Source: Aliirhizobium smilacinae (GTDB taxonomy: Bacteria > Pseudomonadota > Alphaproteobacteria > Rhizobiales > Rhizobiaceae). Taken from it: a stretch of DNA of 64,000 nucleotides. The position numbers and the translations under genes are program-made. Location of the stretch: positions 992,001-1,056,000 of the forward strand of contig NZ_VDMN01000001.1 in NCBI RefSeq assembly GCF_006335145.1, written 5' to 3'. Position 1 is the stretch's first letter, and the number at the start of each line of letters is the position of its first letter. This document shows positions 50,935-60,628 of this stretch, one piece after another. The notes under the pieces are model-generated. The model saw nothing but the letters and a program-made list of their open reading frames with translations, had not been told where the DNA came from and ran no database searches.

Positions 50935-53880
50935 TCAGCCAACAGCCTTTCGAAACACCTTTCGCACTTCGCCTGACAACCGTTTCACCTCTCCCTCCAG
51001 CGTGCCCAGATCCGGGCAATCTCCGGCGCGGCAGATCCGCTCTAGCAGACCGGCAGGCGCATCCTTGGCGTCGAATGGCCCGTCGACACAAAGCCGGATG
51101 ATCTGTGAGAGTTCGGTGAACAGGTGCAAGGCTTGCAGGCAGGTATCGAGGTCAGCGCCGGACAAAGAGGCCATGCCGAGTGCCTTCAGCGCCTGCTGCG
51201 TCGAGAATCCGTATGTATCGATGGCCGCACCGTCTGCAGGCGCCACCAACCGCAGATATTGCGCGATGAATTCGATATCGATCAATCCGCCCGGAATGAG
51301 CTTCAGGTCCCATATGTCTTGCGGCGGCTTTTCCTGAGCGATCAGAGTGCGCATCTCGGCCACGTCGCCGGTGATCTTCTTGATATCGGGCTTGGCCGAC
51401 AGGACCTCGTCGATGATCGTCCTTGCCTCCCGTCCAAGGCTTTCGTCACCGCAGACGATGCGGGCGCGGGTCAAGGCCATATGTTCCCAGGTCCAGGCAT
51501 CCTCGCGCTGATATTTGCCGAAGGCGTTGATACGAGACGCGATCGGCCCCTTGTTGCCGGATGGGCGCAGGCGCAGATCGACCTCGAAAATCACGCCTTC
51601 AGCCATGGGCGCGGAAAGGGCGGCGATCAATCGCTGGGTCACTCGGGTGAAGTAGCGTTGCGCATCGAGCGGCTTCGGGCCGGTGCTTTCCTGCGCCACA
51701 CTGTCATAATCGTAAAGCAGGATGAGATCGACGTCGGAACCGGCCGTCAGTTCGAACGAGCCAAGCTTGCCCATGCCCATGACGGCCACCCGACCGCCCG
51801 GATAGTGGCCATGCGCCATCTCGATCTCAGCCATGACCGCCTTCAGTGCTGCATCGATCAGAAGGTCGGCGAGATGGGTGAAGGCGCGGCCTGAATCGCC
51901 GCCGGAGATCGCTCCGGTCAGCAGCCGTATACCGATGAGGAAACGCTGTTCGGCGGCAAAGATGCGCAGCCTGTCGAGCCTGTCTTCATAATGGCGCGAG
52001 CCGGACAGGAATGTATCCAACCGCTTCGACAGGTAATCGCGCGTCGGCACTTCCGACATCAGGCCCGGATCCAGCATGCCGTCGAAGACATGCGGCTTGG
52101 AGGCGATGATATCGGCCAGACGCGGCGCGGATGCCATGATGGTGACGATGAGAGACAGAAGCGGCGGGTTGTTGCCGATCAGCGAAAACAACTGGATGCC
52201 GGCCGGCAGCGCCTTCAGAAAGCTGTCGAAGCGCAGGAGTGCCTCATCGGCCCGCCGGCTTTCGCCGAACGCCTTCAGCAGCGCCGGCATCATCTGCGTC
52301 AGCCGCTCGCGGGCTTCCACCGATTGCGTCGCGCGATAACGGCCTGAATGCCAGGTGCGGATCATCCGCGACATGTCGGCAGGTCGCTCGAAACCGAACT
52401 CCGCCAGTGTCTTCAGCGTGTCGGGATCGTCCTTCTGGCCGGTGAAGACAAGATTGCCCTCGCCGCCTGACAACCCCTCCTCCTGTTCGAAGAGACGTGA
52501 ATAACGTCTCTCGACAGTCTTCAGGATGCTCTCCAGTCGAGCGGAGAAGCTGGCGACATCGGCAAAACCCAGCATGAAGGCGATGCGTTTCAATTCTGTA
52601 TTGCTGTCCGGCAAACGGTGCGTCTGTTCGTCATGCACCATCTGGATACGATGCTCGACATCGCGCAGGAACCAGTAGGCCTCGGTCAGCGCCGTGGCGA
52701 TCTCCGGCTTGATCCACTTCGCTTCCGCCAGCGCATGCAGCGCCGGTTCGGTCTCGCGGGTTCTCAGCGCCGGCATGCGACCACCGGCGATCAGCTGTTG
52801 CGTCTGGGCAAAAAATTCGATCTCGCGGATGCCGCCGCGGCCGAGCTTCACGTCATGCCCCTTCACCGCAATCGCACCATGCCCCTTGTGGACATGGATC
52901 TGCCGCTTGATAGAGTGAATGTCGGCAATCGCCGCGTAATCGAGATATTTGCGGAAAACGAACGGCGTCAGAAGTTTCAGGAAATTGTCGCCGGCCGCGA
53001 TATCGCCGGCCACCGGCCGCGCCTTGATGTAGGCCGCGCGCTCCCAGTTCTGCCCCCTGCCCTCGTAATAGATCAGTGCCGCATCGAGCGAGACGGCAAG
53101 CGGCGTCGAACCGGGATCGGGCCGCAGCCGCAGGTCGGTGCGGAAGACATAGCCGTCTGCCGTACGCTCCTGCAGGATGCGGATCAGCCGCCGCATCATC
53201 CGGCCATAGGTTTCGGACGCGTCCAGCGGATCGGCGAGGATACCGGCCTCCGGGTCGTAAAAAACCACGATGTCGATATCGGAGGAGTAGTTGAGCTCGC
53301 GCCCGCCAAGCTTGCCCATGCCGAGCACGATCAATCCCGATCCCCGGTTCGGATCGGCGGGATCGACAAGCGTCAGCTTGCCCCCCTCATGGGCCGCCAG
53401 CAGAAGATGATCGATCGCCGACGCGACGCAGGCTTCGGCGAACTCGCTCAGCCAGCGCGTCGTCTCCTTGGCCGTAAAGATACGGGCGAGATCCGCCAGT
53501 GCCAGAATGAAGCTGAATGCACGCTTGGCAGACCGCAAGGCGGTCATTACCTCGGCTTCTGAAGGGACTTTTCCCTCTGCGGGCCGCCAAGCGTTGCGCG
53601 TCTTTTCGATCAGGGTGGAGAGTAGCGGTTCGACGGGCTGGCCGATGGCCTCGGCGACGAGTTTCGGCGTGACGCTTGCCGCATCACGCAGATAGGGAGA
53701 AAGAGAAAAAGCCGCGACCAGAAAATCCTTGAGCGCGCCCTCACCCTTGATAACCGCACTCACGGCAGGTTCGGATTTGCCGACCTCCTTGAGAACCGCC
53801 AGCGCGACCTTGGCTTCCGCCTGGCTCACTGGACGAATGACATTTTCCGCCACCTTGTCGAGCCGCTTTACGGTTTCCAT
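50935..53880 (-). CDS. glnE: Bifunctional glutamine synthetase adenylyltransferase/deadenylase
   Basis: GlnE adds and removes AMP from glutamine synthetase in response to PII protein and glutamine, tuning ammonia assimilation. The 981-residue protein carries two nucleotidyltransferase domains of the polymerase-beta fold, each with a G-S/G-D-x-D type site. GMGKLGGRELNYSSDIDIVVFYD is in the N-terminal half and VMGMGKLGSFELTAGSDVDLILLYD in the second. A helical regulatory linker lies between them. The start at 53880 (METVKRLDK) has GGGAGGG 6 nt upstream; the longer frame reading from 53943 crosses a RIME-like hairpin and is unlikely. It ends against the convergent PleC-like gene. Confidence 0.95.
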   Translation of the reverse strand: METVKRLDKVAENVIRPVSQAEAKVALAVLKEVGKSEPAVSAVIKGEGALKDFLVAAFSLSPYLRDAASVTPKLVAEAIGQPVEPLLSTLIEKTRNAWRPAEGKVPSEAEVMTALRSAKRAFSFILALADLARIFTAKETTRWLSEFAEACVASAIDHLLLAAHEGGKLTLVDPADPNRGSGLIVLGMGKLGGRELNYSSDIDIVVFYDPEAGILADPLDASETYGRMMRRLIRILQERTADGYVFRTDLRLRPDPGSTPLAVSLDAALIYYEGRGQNWERAAYIKARPVAGDIAAGDNFLKLLTPFVFRKYLDYAAIADIHSIKRQIHVHKGHGAIAVKGHDVKLGRGGIREIEFFAQTQQLIAGGRMPALRTRETEPALHALAEAKWIKPEIATALTEAYWFLRDVEHRIQMVHDEQTHRLPDSNTELKRIAFMLGFADVASFSARLESILKTVERRYSRLFEQEEGLSGGEGNLVFTGQKDDPDTLKTLAEFGFERPADMSRMIRTWHSGRYRATQSVEARERLTQMMPALLKAFGESRRADEALLRFDSFLKALPAGIQLFSLIGNNPPLLSLIVTIMASAPRLADIIASKPHVFDGMLDPGLMSEVPTRDYLSKRLDTFLSGSRHYEDRLDRLRIFAAEQRFLIGIRLLTGAISGGDSGRAFTHLADLLIDAALKAVMAEIEMAHGHYPGGRVAVMGMGKLGSFELTAGSDVDLILLYDYDSVAQESTGPKPLDAQRYFTRVTQRLIAALSAPMAEGVIFEVDLRLRPSGNKGPIASRINAFGKYQREDAWTWEHMALTRARIVCGDESLGREARTIIDEVLSAKPDIKKITGDVAEMRTLIAQEKPPQDIWDLKLIPGGLIDIEFIAQYLRLVAPADGAAIDTYGFSTQQALKALGMASLSGADLDTCLQALHLFTELSQIIRLCVDGPFDAKDAPAGLLERICRAGDCPDLGTLEGEVKRLSGEVRKVFRKAVG

Positions 53881-53906
53881 CGTTGCCCTCCCTCGTTCCG
53901 ACGTCT

Positions 53907-53937
53907 CCTCATCCCCGTGCTTGTTACGGAGATGGGG
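53907..53937. repeat. Half RIME-like palindrome upstream of glnE
   Basis: CATCCCCGT (53910-53918) and ACGGAGATG (53926-53934) form a 9-bp stem with one mismatch around loop GCTTGTT. The wording CCTCATCCCCGTGCTTGTTACGG closely follows the arm of the 58488-58621 element (CCTCATTCCTGTGCTTGTCACAGG), so it looks like one decayed arm of the same repeat family. Confidence 0.55.
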
Positions 53938-53960
53938 GAACACGCGCCCTCCCGTAACCT

Positions 53961-55385
53961 TTATGGTTTCACCACCGGAAACACCATCGTCACCGTCAAA
54001 CCCGGCGTCTCCGTCTTCGTCTCTTCGGTGGCGGAAAGTTCCAGCCGGCCGCCGTGCAATTCCATCACCGCCTCGACCAGCGAAAGGCCGAGGCCCGTCC
54101 CCGGCTTGGAGCGGCTGGCATCGAGCCGGAAGAAACGCTTGGTCACCTCACCACGCTTGTCGGCGGGAACACCCGGGCCGTTGTCGCAGACCGAAAGCCT
54201 GACCTCGCCATCCTGCGCAGACAGTTTCACCTGGATTGTCGGAGCCTCACTGCCCTCACCGGCATATTTGATCGCATTGTCGAGCAGGTTGAACATCGCC
54301 TGACCGATAAGCTCGCGATTGCCGTTGACAGCAATACCGGGATTGATATCGGTGAGAAGCGAAATCCCGGCCTCCTCCGCCACCGGCTCATAAAGTTCGG
54401 CGCTATCGGCGGAGACGGCGGAAAGATCGACATTCGACATTTCGGCGGCGATCGATCCCGCTTCGACGCGAGAAATCATCAGAAGCGCATTGAAGGTGCG
54501 GATCAGCTGGTCGGATTCGGCGATGATGCCTTCGAGCGCGACCTTGCGCACCTCTTCGCGATCTTCGTCCAACGCATCGGCCGCCTTGTTGCGCAGCCTC
54601 GTCAGCGGCGTCTTCAGGTCATGGGCGATATTGTCGGAAACCTGCCGCAGACCTTCGTTCAGCTTTTCGATACGGCCGAGCATCGCATTCAGCGATCCCG
54701 AAAGACGATCGAACTCGTCGCCGGAACGCCCGACGGGAAGCCGCTGGGACAGGTCACCCGCCATGATCTTCTGGCTTGCCGCCGACATGCGGTCGATGCG
54801 CTTCAAGGCATTGCGCCCAATACCGAACCAGATGACCAACGCGCCAAGACCCATGATCGCCAGCGCCACCATCAACGCCTGTCGAACGATGTAGCGAAAA
54901 CGGCTCGGATCACCCAGATCGCGGCCGATCATCACCCGCAATCCGTTGTCGATGCGCAGCACATTGGCAATGGCGAGATGGCGTCGCGAACCGCCGACCT
55001 CGGAAAAAGGCTCATATGAAAAGGGAAGATTGGTCCAGCCCTCCTGGTCGAGCACACCTGGCTGAACGGAGGAGACGTTGCCGGCGAGCATTTCGCCATT
55101 CGGTCCGGCAATCACATAGAGGTTCGCACCCGGCTGCCGGGCGCGCCGTTCCATGATCCGCAGCAGCAGGTTCACGCCGCCGCGATTATAGGAGCGCTGA
55201 ATGTCGCCGACCTCCTCCTCGATCGTCTGGCGCGTCTGCTGCACCAGCGTCTTTTCGGACAGCGCCGTGACATAGATGACGAGAAACGCGGCACAGATTG
55301 CAAATAGCAGGATATAAAGCGCCGAAAGCCTCACGGCCGTCGAGCGGAACATGAGGCGGGCACGCTGGAAAATGCGCGAAAGCAT
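53961..55385 (-). CDS. Sensor histidine kinase with HAMP domain
   Basis: A 474-residue membrane sensor kinase. Spans lie at about 18-40 and 167-187, with a periplasmic sensing region of about 125 residues. A HAMP segment is at about 190-240 (RMSAASQKIMAGDLSQRLPVGRSGDEFDRL), HisKA has IAHDLKTPLTRLRNKAADAL with the conserved histidine, and HATPase motifs are NLLDNAIKYA, DNGPGVP and GTGLGLSL. The start codon overlaps the regulator stop by one base (TAATG), so the pair is translationally coupled. It is followed by glnE after a repeat-bearing gap. The stimulus is unknown; linkage to degP suggests envelope stress. Confidence 0.92.
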   Translation of the reverse strand: MLSRIFQRARLMFRSTAVRLSALYILLFAICAAFLVIYVTALSEKTLVQQTRQTIEEEVGDIQRSYNRGGVNLLLRIMERRARQPGANLYVIAGPNGEMLAGNVSSVQPGVLDQEGWTNLPFSYEPFSEVGGSRRHLAIANVLRIDNGLRVMIGRDLGDPSRFRYIVRQALMVALAIMGLGALVIWFGIGRNALKRIDRMSAASQKIMAGDLSQRLPVGRSGDEFDRLSGSLNAMLGRIEKLNEGLRQVSDNIAHDLKTPLTRLRNKAADALDEDREEVRKVALEGIIAESDQLIRTFNALLMISRVEAGSIAAEMSNVDLSAVSADSAELYEPVAEEAGISLLTDINPGIAVNGNRELIGQAMFNLLDNAIKYAGEGSEAPTIQVKLSAQDGEVRLSVCDNGPGVPADKRGEVTKRFFRLDASRSKPGTGLGLSLVEAVMELHGGRLELSATEETKTETPGLTVTMVFPVVKP

Positions 55386-56062
55386 TACCCCTCGTCCTTG
55401 ATCATGTAACCGGCACCGCGAATGGTCTTCAGCAGCGGCTTGTCAAAGTCCTTCTCGATCTTCGACCGCAGGCGCGACACATGCACGTCGATGACATTGG
55501 TCTGCGGATCGAAGTGATAGTCCCAGACGTTTTCGAGCAGCATCGTGCGCGTCACGACCTGACCGGCATTCTTCATCAGATATTCGAGCAGGCGAAACTC
55601 GCGCGGCTGCAGCAGAACATCCTTGCCGGCACGCTTAACCTCGTGGGAAAGCCGGTCGAGTTCAAGGTCACCGACCCGGTAGACCATGTCCTGTTCGGGC
55701 GTGCCCTTGCGGCGACCGAGCACTTCGACACGCGCTAAAAGTTCGGAAAAGGCATAGGGCTTGGGCAGATAGTCGTCGCCGCCGGCGCGAAGGCCGGTTA
55801 CCCGGTCATCCACCTGGCCGAGCGCCGAAAGGATCAGCACTGGCGCATTGACGCCGCGCTTCCGCAGCTCGCTGATGACGGACAGGCCGTCGCGGCGCGG
55901 CAGCATGCGGTCTATGACCATCACGTCATAGGAATTCTCCGTGCCCATGAACAGGCCGCTCTCACCGTCGCTTGCGTGATCCACGATGATGCCGGCCTCG
56001 CGAAAGGCCTTGGTCATATAGGCTGCCGCCTCTAGATCGTCTTCGATAACCAGAATCTTCAT
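55385..56062 (-). CDS. OmpR-family response regulator
   Basis: A 225-residue two-component regulator starting MKILVIEDDL. The receiver domain has the acidic pocket VIEDD and phospho-acceptor D51 in VMVIDRMLP, a threonine/serine-like LILSALG and lysine in YLPKPYAF. A C-terminal winged helix of the OmpR/PhoB type follows (PREFRLLEYLMKNAGQVVTRTMLLENVWDYHFDPQTNVIDVHVSRLRSKI). An ATG 27 codons earlier (56143) has GGAG 6 nt upstream and could give a longer N-terminus; I keep the conserved start. It lies between degP and its partner kinase. The regulon is not visible. Confidence 0.92.
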   Translation of the reverse strand: MKILVIEDDLEAAAYMTKAFREAGIIVDHASDGESGLFMGTENSYDVMVIDRMLPRRDGLSVISELRKRGVNAPVLILSALGQVDDRVTGLRAGGDDYLPKPYAFSELLARVEVLGRRKGTPEQDMVYRVGDLELDRLSHEVKRAGKDVLLQPREFRLLEYLMKNAGQVVTRTMLLENVWDYHFDPQTNVIDVHVSRLRSKIEKDFDKPLLKTIRGAGYMIKDEG

Positions 56063-56199
56063 GTGCGGGACAATAGCCTCGCCAGCGTTTTTTGCACTAT
56101 CGGAATTTTCTGTTTCACTGGAGGAAAACGATGGGGTCTGCATGATGGGCTCCGTTACAAGAAGAGCGCCGACGTTGCCGGCGGCGCCCCTTGATGACG

Positions 56200-56242
56200 T
56201 TGATCCTGCGGATGGGCCTGGAGGTGCCACCCCCGCAGGATC
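56200..56242 (-). terminator. Hairpin between degP and the response regulator
   Basis: Perfect 11-bp arms (TGATCCTGCGG and CCGCAGGATCA) surround a 21-nt loop that can itself pair. It lies just after the degP stop and before the regulator start on the minus strand. No U tract follows, so it is better seen as an attenuator or mRNA-stabilising stem than a classic terminator. Confidence 0.45.
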
Positions 56243-56263
56243 ACTCAAATGGTGTGCCCGGCA

Positions 56264-57844
56264 TCAGCCTTCGTTGATCGGCAGGGCGACGAAACGGCTC
56301 GTGCCATTGGCCTCGACCTGGAACAGAGCGCGAGTGCGTCCGTCCTTCTTGGCCTGCTCGAGAACCTTGCCGATATCCGTGGCGCTTTCGACCTTCCGGT
56401 TGTTGACCGAAAGGATCTTCTCGCCGTTCTTCAGGCCGCGGGCTGCAGCTTCACTGTCCGGATCGACATCCGTTACAGCCAGGCCGGAACCGTCTTCAGC
56501 CGGAGCAACTGTGATGCCGAGGCTTGCAAGTGCCTGCTCGCTCGCCGGAGCTGGATCATCCGGCTGCGTGGTTTCGGCGGATGCCGCCTCGTCGCTTGCC
56601 ATGTTGCCGAGCGTCACCGGAAGGGTCTGCTGCTTGCCGTCGCGCCACAGATCGACATCGACCTTGGTGTTCGGGCCGAAGGCAGCTACGCGGCGGGCAA
56701 GATCACGGGCATCCTTGATCGGCTGACCGTTGACGGCACGGATGACGTCACCCTGCTTGATACCGGCCTTCTGGCCCGGAGAACCTTCCTGCGGGGCTAC
56801 GACGAGCGCGCCGGAAGCTTCCTTGAGGCCAAGCGAGTCGGCGATGTCCTGCGTCACCGGCTGGATCTGCACGCCCAGCCAACCGCGCTCGACCTTGCCG
56901 TCCTTCATCAGGTCGGCGATCACATCCTTGGCGGTGGAGGCCGGGATGGCGAAGGCGATACCGACGTTACCGCCCGACGGCGAGAAGATGGCAGTGTTGA
57001 TGCCGACGACCTGACCGTTGAGGTCGAAGGTCGGACCACCGGAGTTGCCGCGGTTCACGGCCGCATCCACCTGGATGTAATCGTCATAGGGACCGGAGCC
57101 GATGTCACGGCCACGGGCAGAGACGATACCTGCGGTCACAGTGCCGCCGAGGCCGAAGGGGTTACCGACGGCGACGACCCAGTCACCGACGCGGACCTTG
57201 CTATCGTCGGCGAAGGAGACATAGGTAAACTTGCGGCTGGTGGCATCGACCTTGAGAAGTGCGAGGTCGGTGCGGCTGTCCTTGCCGACAAGCTTGGCGT
57301 CAAGCTCCGTGCCGTCGCTCAGCACGACCGTATAGGCCTGGCCATCGGAAACGACGTGGTTGTTGGTCACGACATAACCGTCTTCGGAGATGAAGAAGCC
57401 GGACCCCTGTGCGGTCGGACGCAGGTGATGCGGACGGGCGGCGCCGGGACCACCACGATCGGCACGATCGCGATCACGCGGGCCGGCACCCGGACCGCTG
57501 GGACCACCAGGACCACCCTGGCCACCGAACTCCTTGAAGAAGCGCTTCAGCGGGTGATCATCCGGCAGCTGGTCAAAACCGCGACCGCCGAAGTTGAAGG
57601 AGAAATTGCTGTTGTCGTCGGAAACCGGCTGGGCGTCGGACTGGACGCGGACGGAGACAACGGCGGGGGAAACAGCAGATACGACATCTGCGAAGCTCGG
57701 AGCCTGCGGCGCGGTTACGGAAACCGGGGCGGCAAAGGAGGACATGACCTGGGCAGGAATGCCGGTCGAAAGCATGACGGCGGCGAGGCCTGCAACGGTC
57801 GAGGTCTTCAGCACTGTCTTGAGGGAGGGACGTCCAATGCTCAT
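56264..57844 (-). CDS. degP: Do-type periplasmic serine protease DegP/HtrA
   Basis: A periplasmic quality-control protease and chaperone of the HtrA family, 526 residues. The signal region is followed by a glycine-rich stretch (GGPGGPSGPGAGPRDRDRADRGG) at about 135-165, then the catalytic triad: histidine in VVTNNHVV, aspartate in SRTDLALLKVD, and serine in NRGNSGGPTF. Two PDZ domains at about 320-400 and 435-525 end it. The start at 57844 (MSIGRPSLKTV) is chosen as it gives a signal-like N-terminus; the frame is open 29 codons further. It follows the cytochrome c maturation genes, a typical rhizobial arrangement, and precedes the two-component pair. Confidence 0.94.
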   Translation of the reverse strand: MSIGRPSLKTVLKTSTVAGLAAVMLSTGIPAQVMSSFAAPVSVTAPQAPSFADVVSAVSPAVVSVRVQSDAQPVSDDNSNFSFNFGGRGFDQLPDDHPLKRFFKEFGGQGGPGGPSGPGAGPRDRDRADRGGPGAARPHHLRPTAQGSGFFISEDGYVVTNNHVVSDGQAYTVVLSDGTELDAKLVGKDSRTDLALLKVDATSRKFTYVSFADDSKVRVGDWVVAVGNPFGLGGTVTAGIVSARGRDIGSGPYDDYIQVDAAVNRGNSGGPTFDLNGQVVGINTAIFSPSGGNVGIAFAIPASTAKDVIADLMKDGKVERGWLGVQIQPVTQDIADSLGLKEASGALVVAPQEGSPGQKAGIKQGDVIRAVNGQPIKDARDLARRVAAFGPNTKVDVDLWRDGKQQTLPVTLGNMASDEAASAETTQPDDPAPASEQALASLGITVAPAEDGSGLAVTDVDPDSEAAARGLKNGEKILSVNNRKVESATDIGKVLEQAKKDGRTRALFQVEANGTSRFVALPINEG

Positions 57845-58013
57845 GGTGAAAGCTACCTTCTTCTCTTCGTCACTCAATCTTGGCCGGCTTGTCCGGCGTC
57901 GTTGGGATGACAGAGATATAGGCGCCGTCACCTTAACTGCAGGTGGCTAGAGCATGAAATGTTCGTAATATTTAGAAACAGGTACCCGCCCATGCGTCAG
58001 CCTGCGCGCAAGC

Positions 58014-58493
58014 CTACTGTCCAAGCAGTTCGTCGATCCGGGCTTTTTCCTCGGCGCTCAGGGCATCTGCAGGACGACGGCTCGGGCGGCTTCGAACGAA
58101 AACGACCAGCGCGAAAATACCGACGACCAAAAGGCCGATCGGCATGGCCCAGAGGATGATCGTCTTGGTGCTGAGCCGTGGATTTAGCAGCACGAACTCA
58201 CCATAACGCGACACGACATAATCGATCACCTGGCCATCCGTATCGCCATCCGTCAGCCGCTGGCGGACGAGGACGCGTAGGTCCTTGGCAAGCTCGGCAT
58301 TCGAATCGTCGATCGACTGATTCTGGCAAACCATGCAACGCAACTGCGCCGAAATCTGCCGCGCCCGGTGTTCCAGCGCCGGGTTGGACAGAACTTCGTC
58401 CGGATTGACGGCGAAAGCGGAAACGGGAGTGAGGATGAGGAAAAGAGCGAGAAGAACTTTGGAGAGTAGGCGTCGACCCTCTCCGCCCCTCAT
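58014..58493 (-). CDS. ccmH: Cytochrome c maturation protein CcmH (CycL), 5' end disrupted by a RIME
   Basis: CcmH reduces apocytochrome c cysteines for heme attachment in the periplasm. From ATG 58493 it has 159 residues: a signal anchor ([20 protein letters not shown]), the redox motif [11 protein letters not shown], and a C-terminal membrane span (about 115-135). The ATG belongs to a 134-bp RIME-like element. The frame is open upstream to an ATG at 58643 that overlaps the ccmF stop as ATGA, exactly as the other genes of this operon are joined. So the original start was probably 58643 and the insertion added about 50 codons in frame. Either start could be used; the shorter is the normal CcmH length. 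Confidence 0.88.
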   Translation of the reverse strand: MRGGEGRRLLSKVLLALFLILTPVSAFAVNPDEVLSNPALEHRARQISAQLRCMVCQNQSIDDSNAELAKDLRVLVRQRLTDGDTDGQVIDYVVSRYGEFVLLNPRLSTKTIILWAMPIGLLVVGIFALVVFVRSRPSRRPADALSAEEKARIDELLGQ

Positions 58494-58621
58494 TCCTGTG
58501 CTTGTCAGAGGAATCCAGCCACGGCGCGTCCGCGTCGTGAATGAACCATCTTTTCCTAAGACGCTATCTGCGCCCAAGGACTTGGGCGCGCTGGATTCCT
58601 GTGACAAGCACAGGAATGAGG
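58488..58621. repeat. RIME-like palindromic element within the ccm operon
   Basis: A 134-bp element with terminal inverted arms of 32 nt (58488-58519 and 58590-58621, 31 of 32 complementary). Between them are two further palindromes, CGCCCAAGGACTTGGGCG and a CACG-CGCG...CGCG-CGTG type stem. This layout matches Rhizobium-specific intergenic mosaic elements (RIME). It sits inside the reading frame of ccmH rather than between genes. No transposase is present, as expected for a non-autonomous element. Confidence 0.85.
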
Positions 58622-58639
58622 GCGAGATCCGTGAGCAGC

Positions 58640-60628
58640 TCATTCCGCCGGCTCCATCACAGGCTTGACGGACTTCGCCTTGCGGCTCGGCGCACCGACG
58701 CGCAGCCTGCGATCCGACAGCGACACGAAACCGCCAACCATCATGATCAGGCAACCGCCCCAGATGCAGAGGATCAACGGCTTCCACCAGATGCGCACGA
58801 CGATGCCGCCGCCATCCATCGGATCACCGAGCGAGACATAAAGCTGGCTGAGCCCGAAGGTCAGGATGCCGGCTTCCGTCGTCGGCATCCGGCGAGCCGT
58901 ATAGAGCCGCTTGGACGACCAGACGTCCGACACCGTAGCCCCACCGGAGCTGACCGTGAAATGACCGCGCTCTTCGGTGTAATTGGGACCTACGGCCTCT
59001 CGGAAACCGTCGAAGGTCAACGAATATCCGCCTGCTTCGACAGTCTGCCCCTGCTTCATCTCGACAACATGTTCGGTGCTGAAGGCCGACGCGGCGACGA
59101 TGCCGACTACTGTCACGCCGAGGCCGAAATGGGCGAGCGCCGTGCCCCAGGCGGAGCGCGGCAGACCTTTGAGACGGCGCAGCGAGGTCATCACCGGCAG
59201 CTTGCCGAAATTGCCGCGACACCAGAGATCGGCGACCGCCCCCAGCATGCCCCAGCAGCCAAGCGCCAGACCGAAAATCGCCAGGATCGGACCGCCATTC
59301 TGCATGTACCAGAGCGTCAGTCCCACGATGAGCGCAAGGCCTGCGAAAATCCAGAGCCGCTGCATTGCGCCGAGCAGATCGGCGCGTTTCCAGGCCAGCA
59401 TCGGACCTAGCGGCGCGGCGATCAGAAGCGGCAGCATCAGCAGGCCGAACGTCATGTTGAAGAACGGCGCGCCGACCGAGATCTTTTCGCCGGTCAGGGT
59501 TTCCAGTGCCAGCGGATAGAGCGTGCCGGTCAGCACGGTAGCGGTAGAAACGGTCAGGATCAGGTTGTTGAGGACGAGCGCACCTTCGCGCGAAATCGGC
59601 GCGAACAGGCCGCCGGCCTTCAGTGTCGGCGCCCGCCAGGCAAACAGCATGAATGCCCCGCCGATAAAGATCGCCAGAATGCAGAGGATGAAGATACCGC
59701 GCGACGGGTCGGTGGCGAAGGCATGGACCGAGGTCAGAACGCCGGAACGGACGAGGAAGGTACCGAGCAGCGACAGCGAGAAGGTCATGATCGCCAGAAG
59801 CACGGTCCAGATTTTCAAGGCCTCGCGCTTTTCCATCACCAGCGCCGAATGCAGCAGCGCCGTGCCGGCAAGCCATGGCATGAAGGAGGCGTTTTCGACT
59901 GGATCCCAGAACCACCAGCCGCCCCAGCCGAGTTCGTAATAAGCCCAGTAGGAGCCCATGGCGATGCCGGCGGTTAGAAACGTCCAGGCGGCGAGCGTCC
60001 AGGGACGCACCCAGCGCGCCCAGGCGGCATCGATCCGGCCTTCCATCAGGGCCGCAACCGCAAAGGAAAAGCACACCGAAAAACCGACATACCCGAGATA
60101 GAGCAGCGGCGGATGAATGGCGAGACCGAAATCCTGCAGGATCGGGTTCAGGTCCTGCCCTTCCGCCGGCGCCGGATCGAGGCGCACGAACGGATTGGAG
60201 GTGAAAAGGATGAACAGCAGAAAAGCCAGGCTTATCCAAGCCTGTACCGACAACACGTTGGCCTTCAGTGTCTCGGGAATATTACGCCCGAACACGGCAA
60301 CAAGCGCGCTGAAGAACACGAGGATCAGCAGCCAGAGCATCATCGAGCCTTCGTGATTGCCCCAGACACCGGAATATTTGTAGAGCAGCGGCATTAACGA
60401 ATGGGAATTCTCCCAGACGTTCTTCACCGAAAAGTCGGAAACGACATAAGCCCATGTCAGCGCTGCAAACGACAACGCGACAAGACCGAACATCACCAGC
60501 GAACCGGTGGTCGCCACCGCCATCATGTTCGCATCGCGCCGATAGACGCCGATAACCGGCAGGACCGAGACAATGATTGCTGTCGCCAGTGCCAGCACCA
60601 GCGCGAAATGACCGATTTCGACAATCAT
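58640..60628 (-). CDS. ccmF: Cytochrome c maturation protein CcmF (CycK)
   Basis: CcmF ligates heme to apocytochrome c as part of the CcmF/H/I heme lyase in the inner membrane. The 662-residue protein has about fifteen spans. The heme-handling WWD motif region [26 protein letters not shown] is near residues 230-260, and [27 protein letters not shown] is near 85-110 with its histidines. It overlaps ccmE by 4 nt (ATGA) at the 5' end. At the 3' end its TGA lies within an ATGA that is the probable ancestral ccmH start. Confidence 0.96.
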   Translation of the reverse strand: MIVEIGHFALVLALATAIIVSVLPVIGVYRRDANMMAVATTGSLVMFGLVALSFAALTWAYVVSDFSVKNVWENSHSLMPLLYKYSGVWGNHEGSMMLWLLILVFFSALVAVFGRNIPETLKANVLSVQAWISLAFLLFILFTSNPFVRLDPAPAEGQDLNPILQDFGLAIHPPLLYLGYVGFSVCFSFAVAALMEGRIDAAWARWVRPWTLAAWTFLTAGIAMGSYWAYYELGWGGWWFWDPVENASFMPWLAGTALLHSALVMEKREALKIWTVLLAIMTFSLSLLGTFLVRSGVLTSVHAFATDPSRGIFILCILAIFIGGAFMLFAWRAPTLKAGGLFAPISREGALVLNNLILTVSTATVLTGTLYPLALETLTGEKISVGAPFFNMTFGLLMLPLLIAAPLGPMLAWKRADLLGAMQRLWIFAGLALIVGLTLWYMQNGGPILAIFGLALGCWGMLGAVADLWCRGNFGKLPVMTSLRRLKGLPRSAWGTALAHFGLGVTVVGIVAASAFSTEHVVEMKQGQTVEAGGYSLTFDGFREAVGPNYTEERGHFTVSSGGATVSDVWSSKRLYTARRMPTTEAGILTFGLSQLYVSLGDPMDGGGIVVRIWWKPLILCIWGGCLIMMVGGFVSLSDRRLRVGAPSRKAKSVKPVMEPAE

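Noticed and set aside
53880..53943. glnE starting at 53943
   Set aside because: The extra residues would be read from a RIME-like hairpin, and a strong GGGAGGG site stands before 53880.
56249..57910. 553-codon open frame antisense to degP
   Set aside because: It overlaps all of degP, which has complete motifs and a signal peptide; the antisense product is Gly/Asp/Val-rich shadow sequence.
58014..58787. A start for ccmH at 58787
   Set aside because: The frame is open there, but that start lies deep inside ccmF; the ATGA at 58643 and the ATG at 58493 are better supported.
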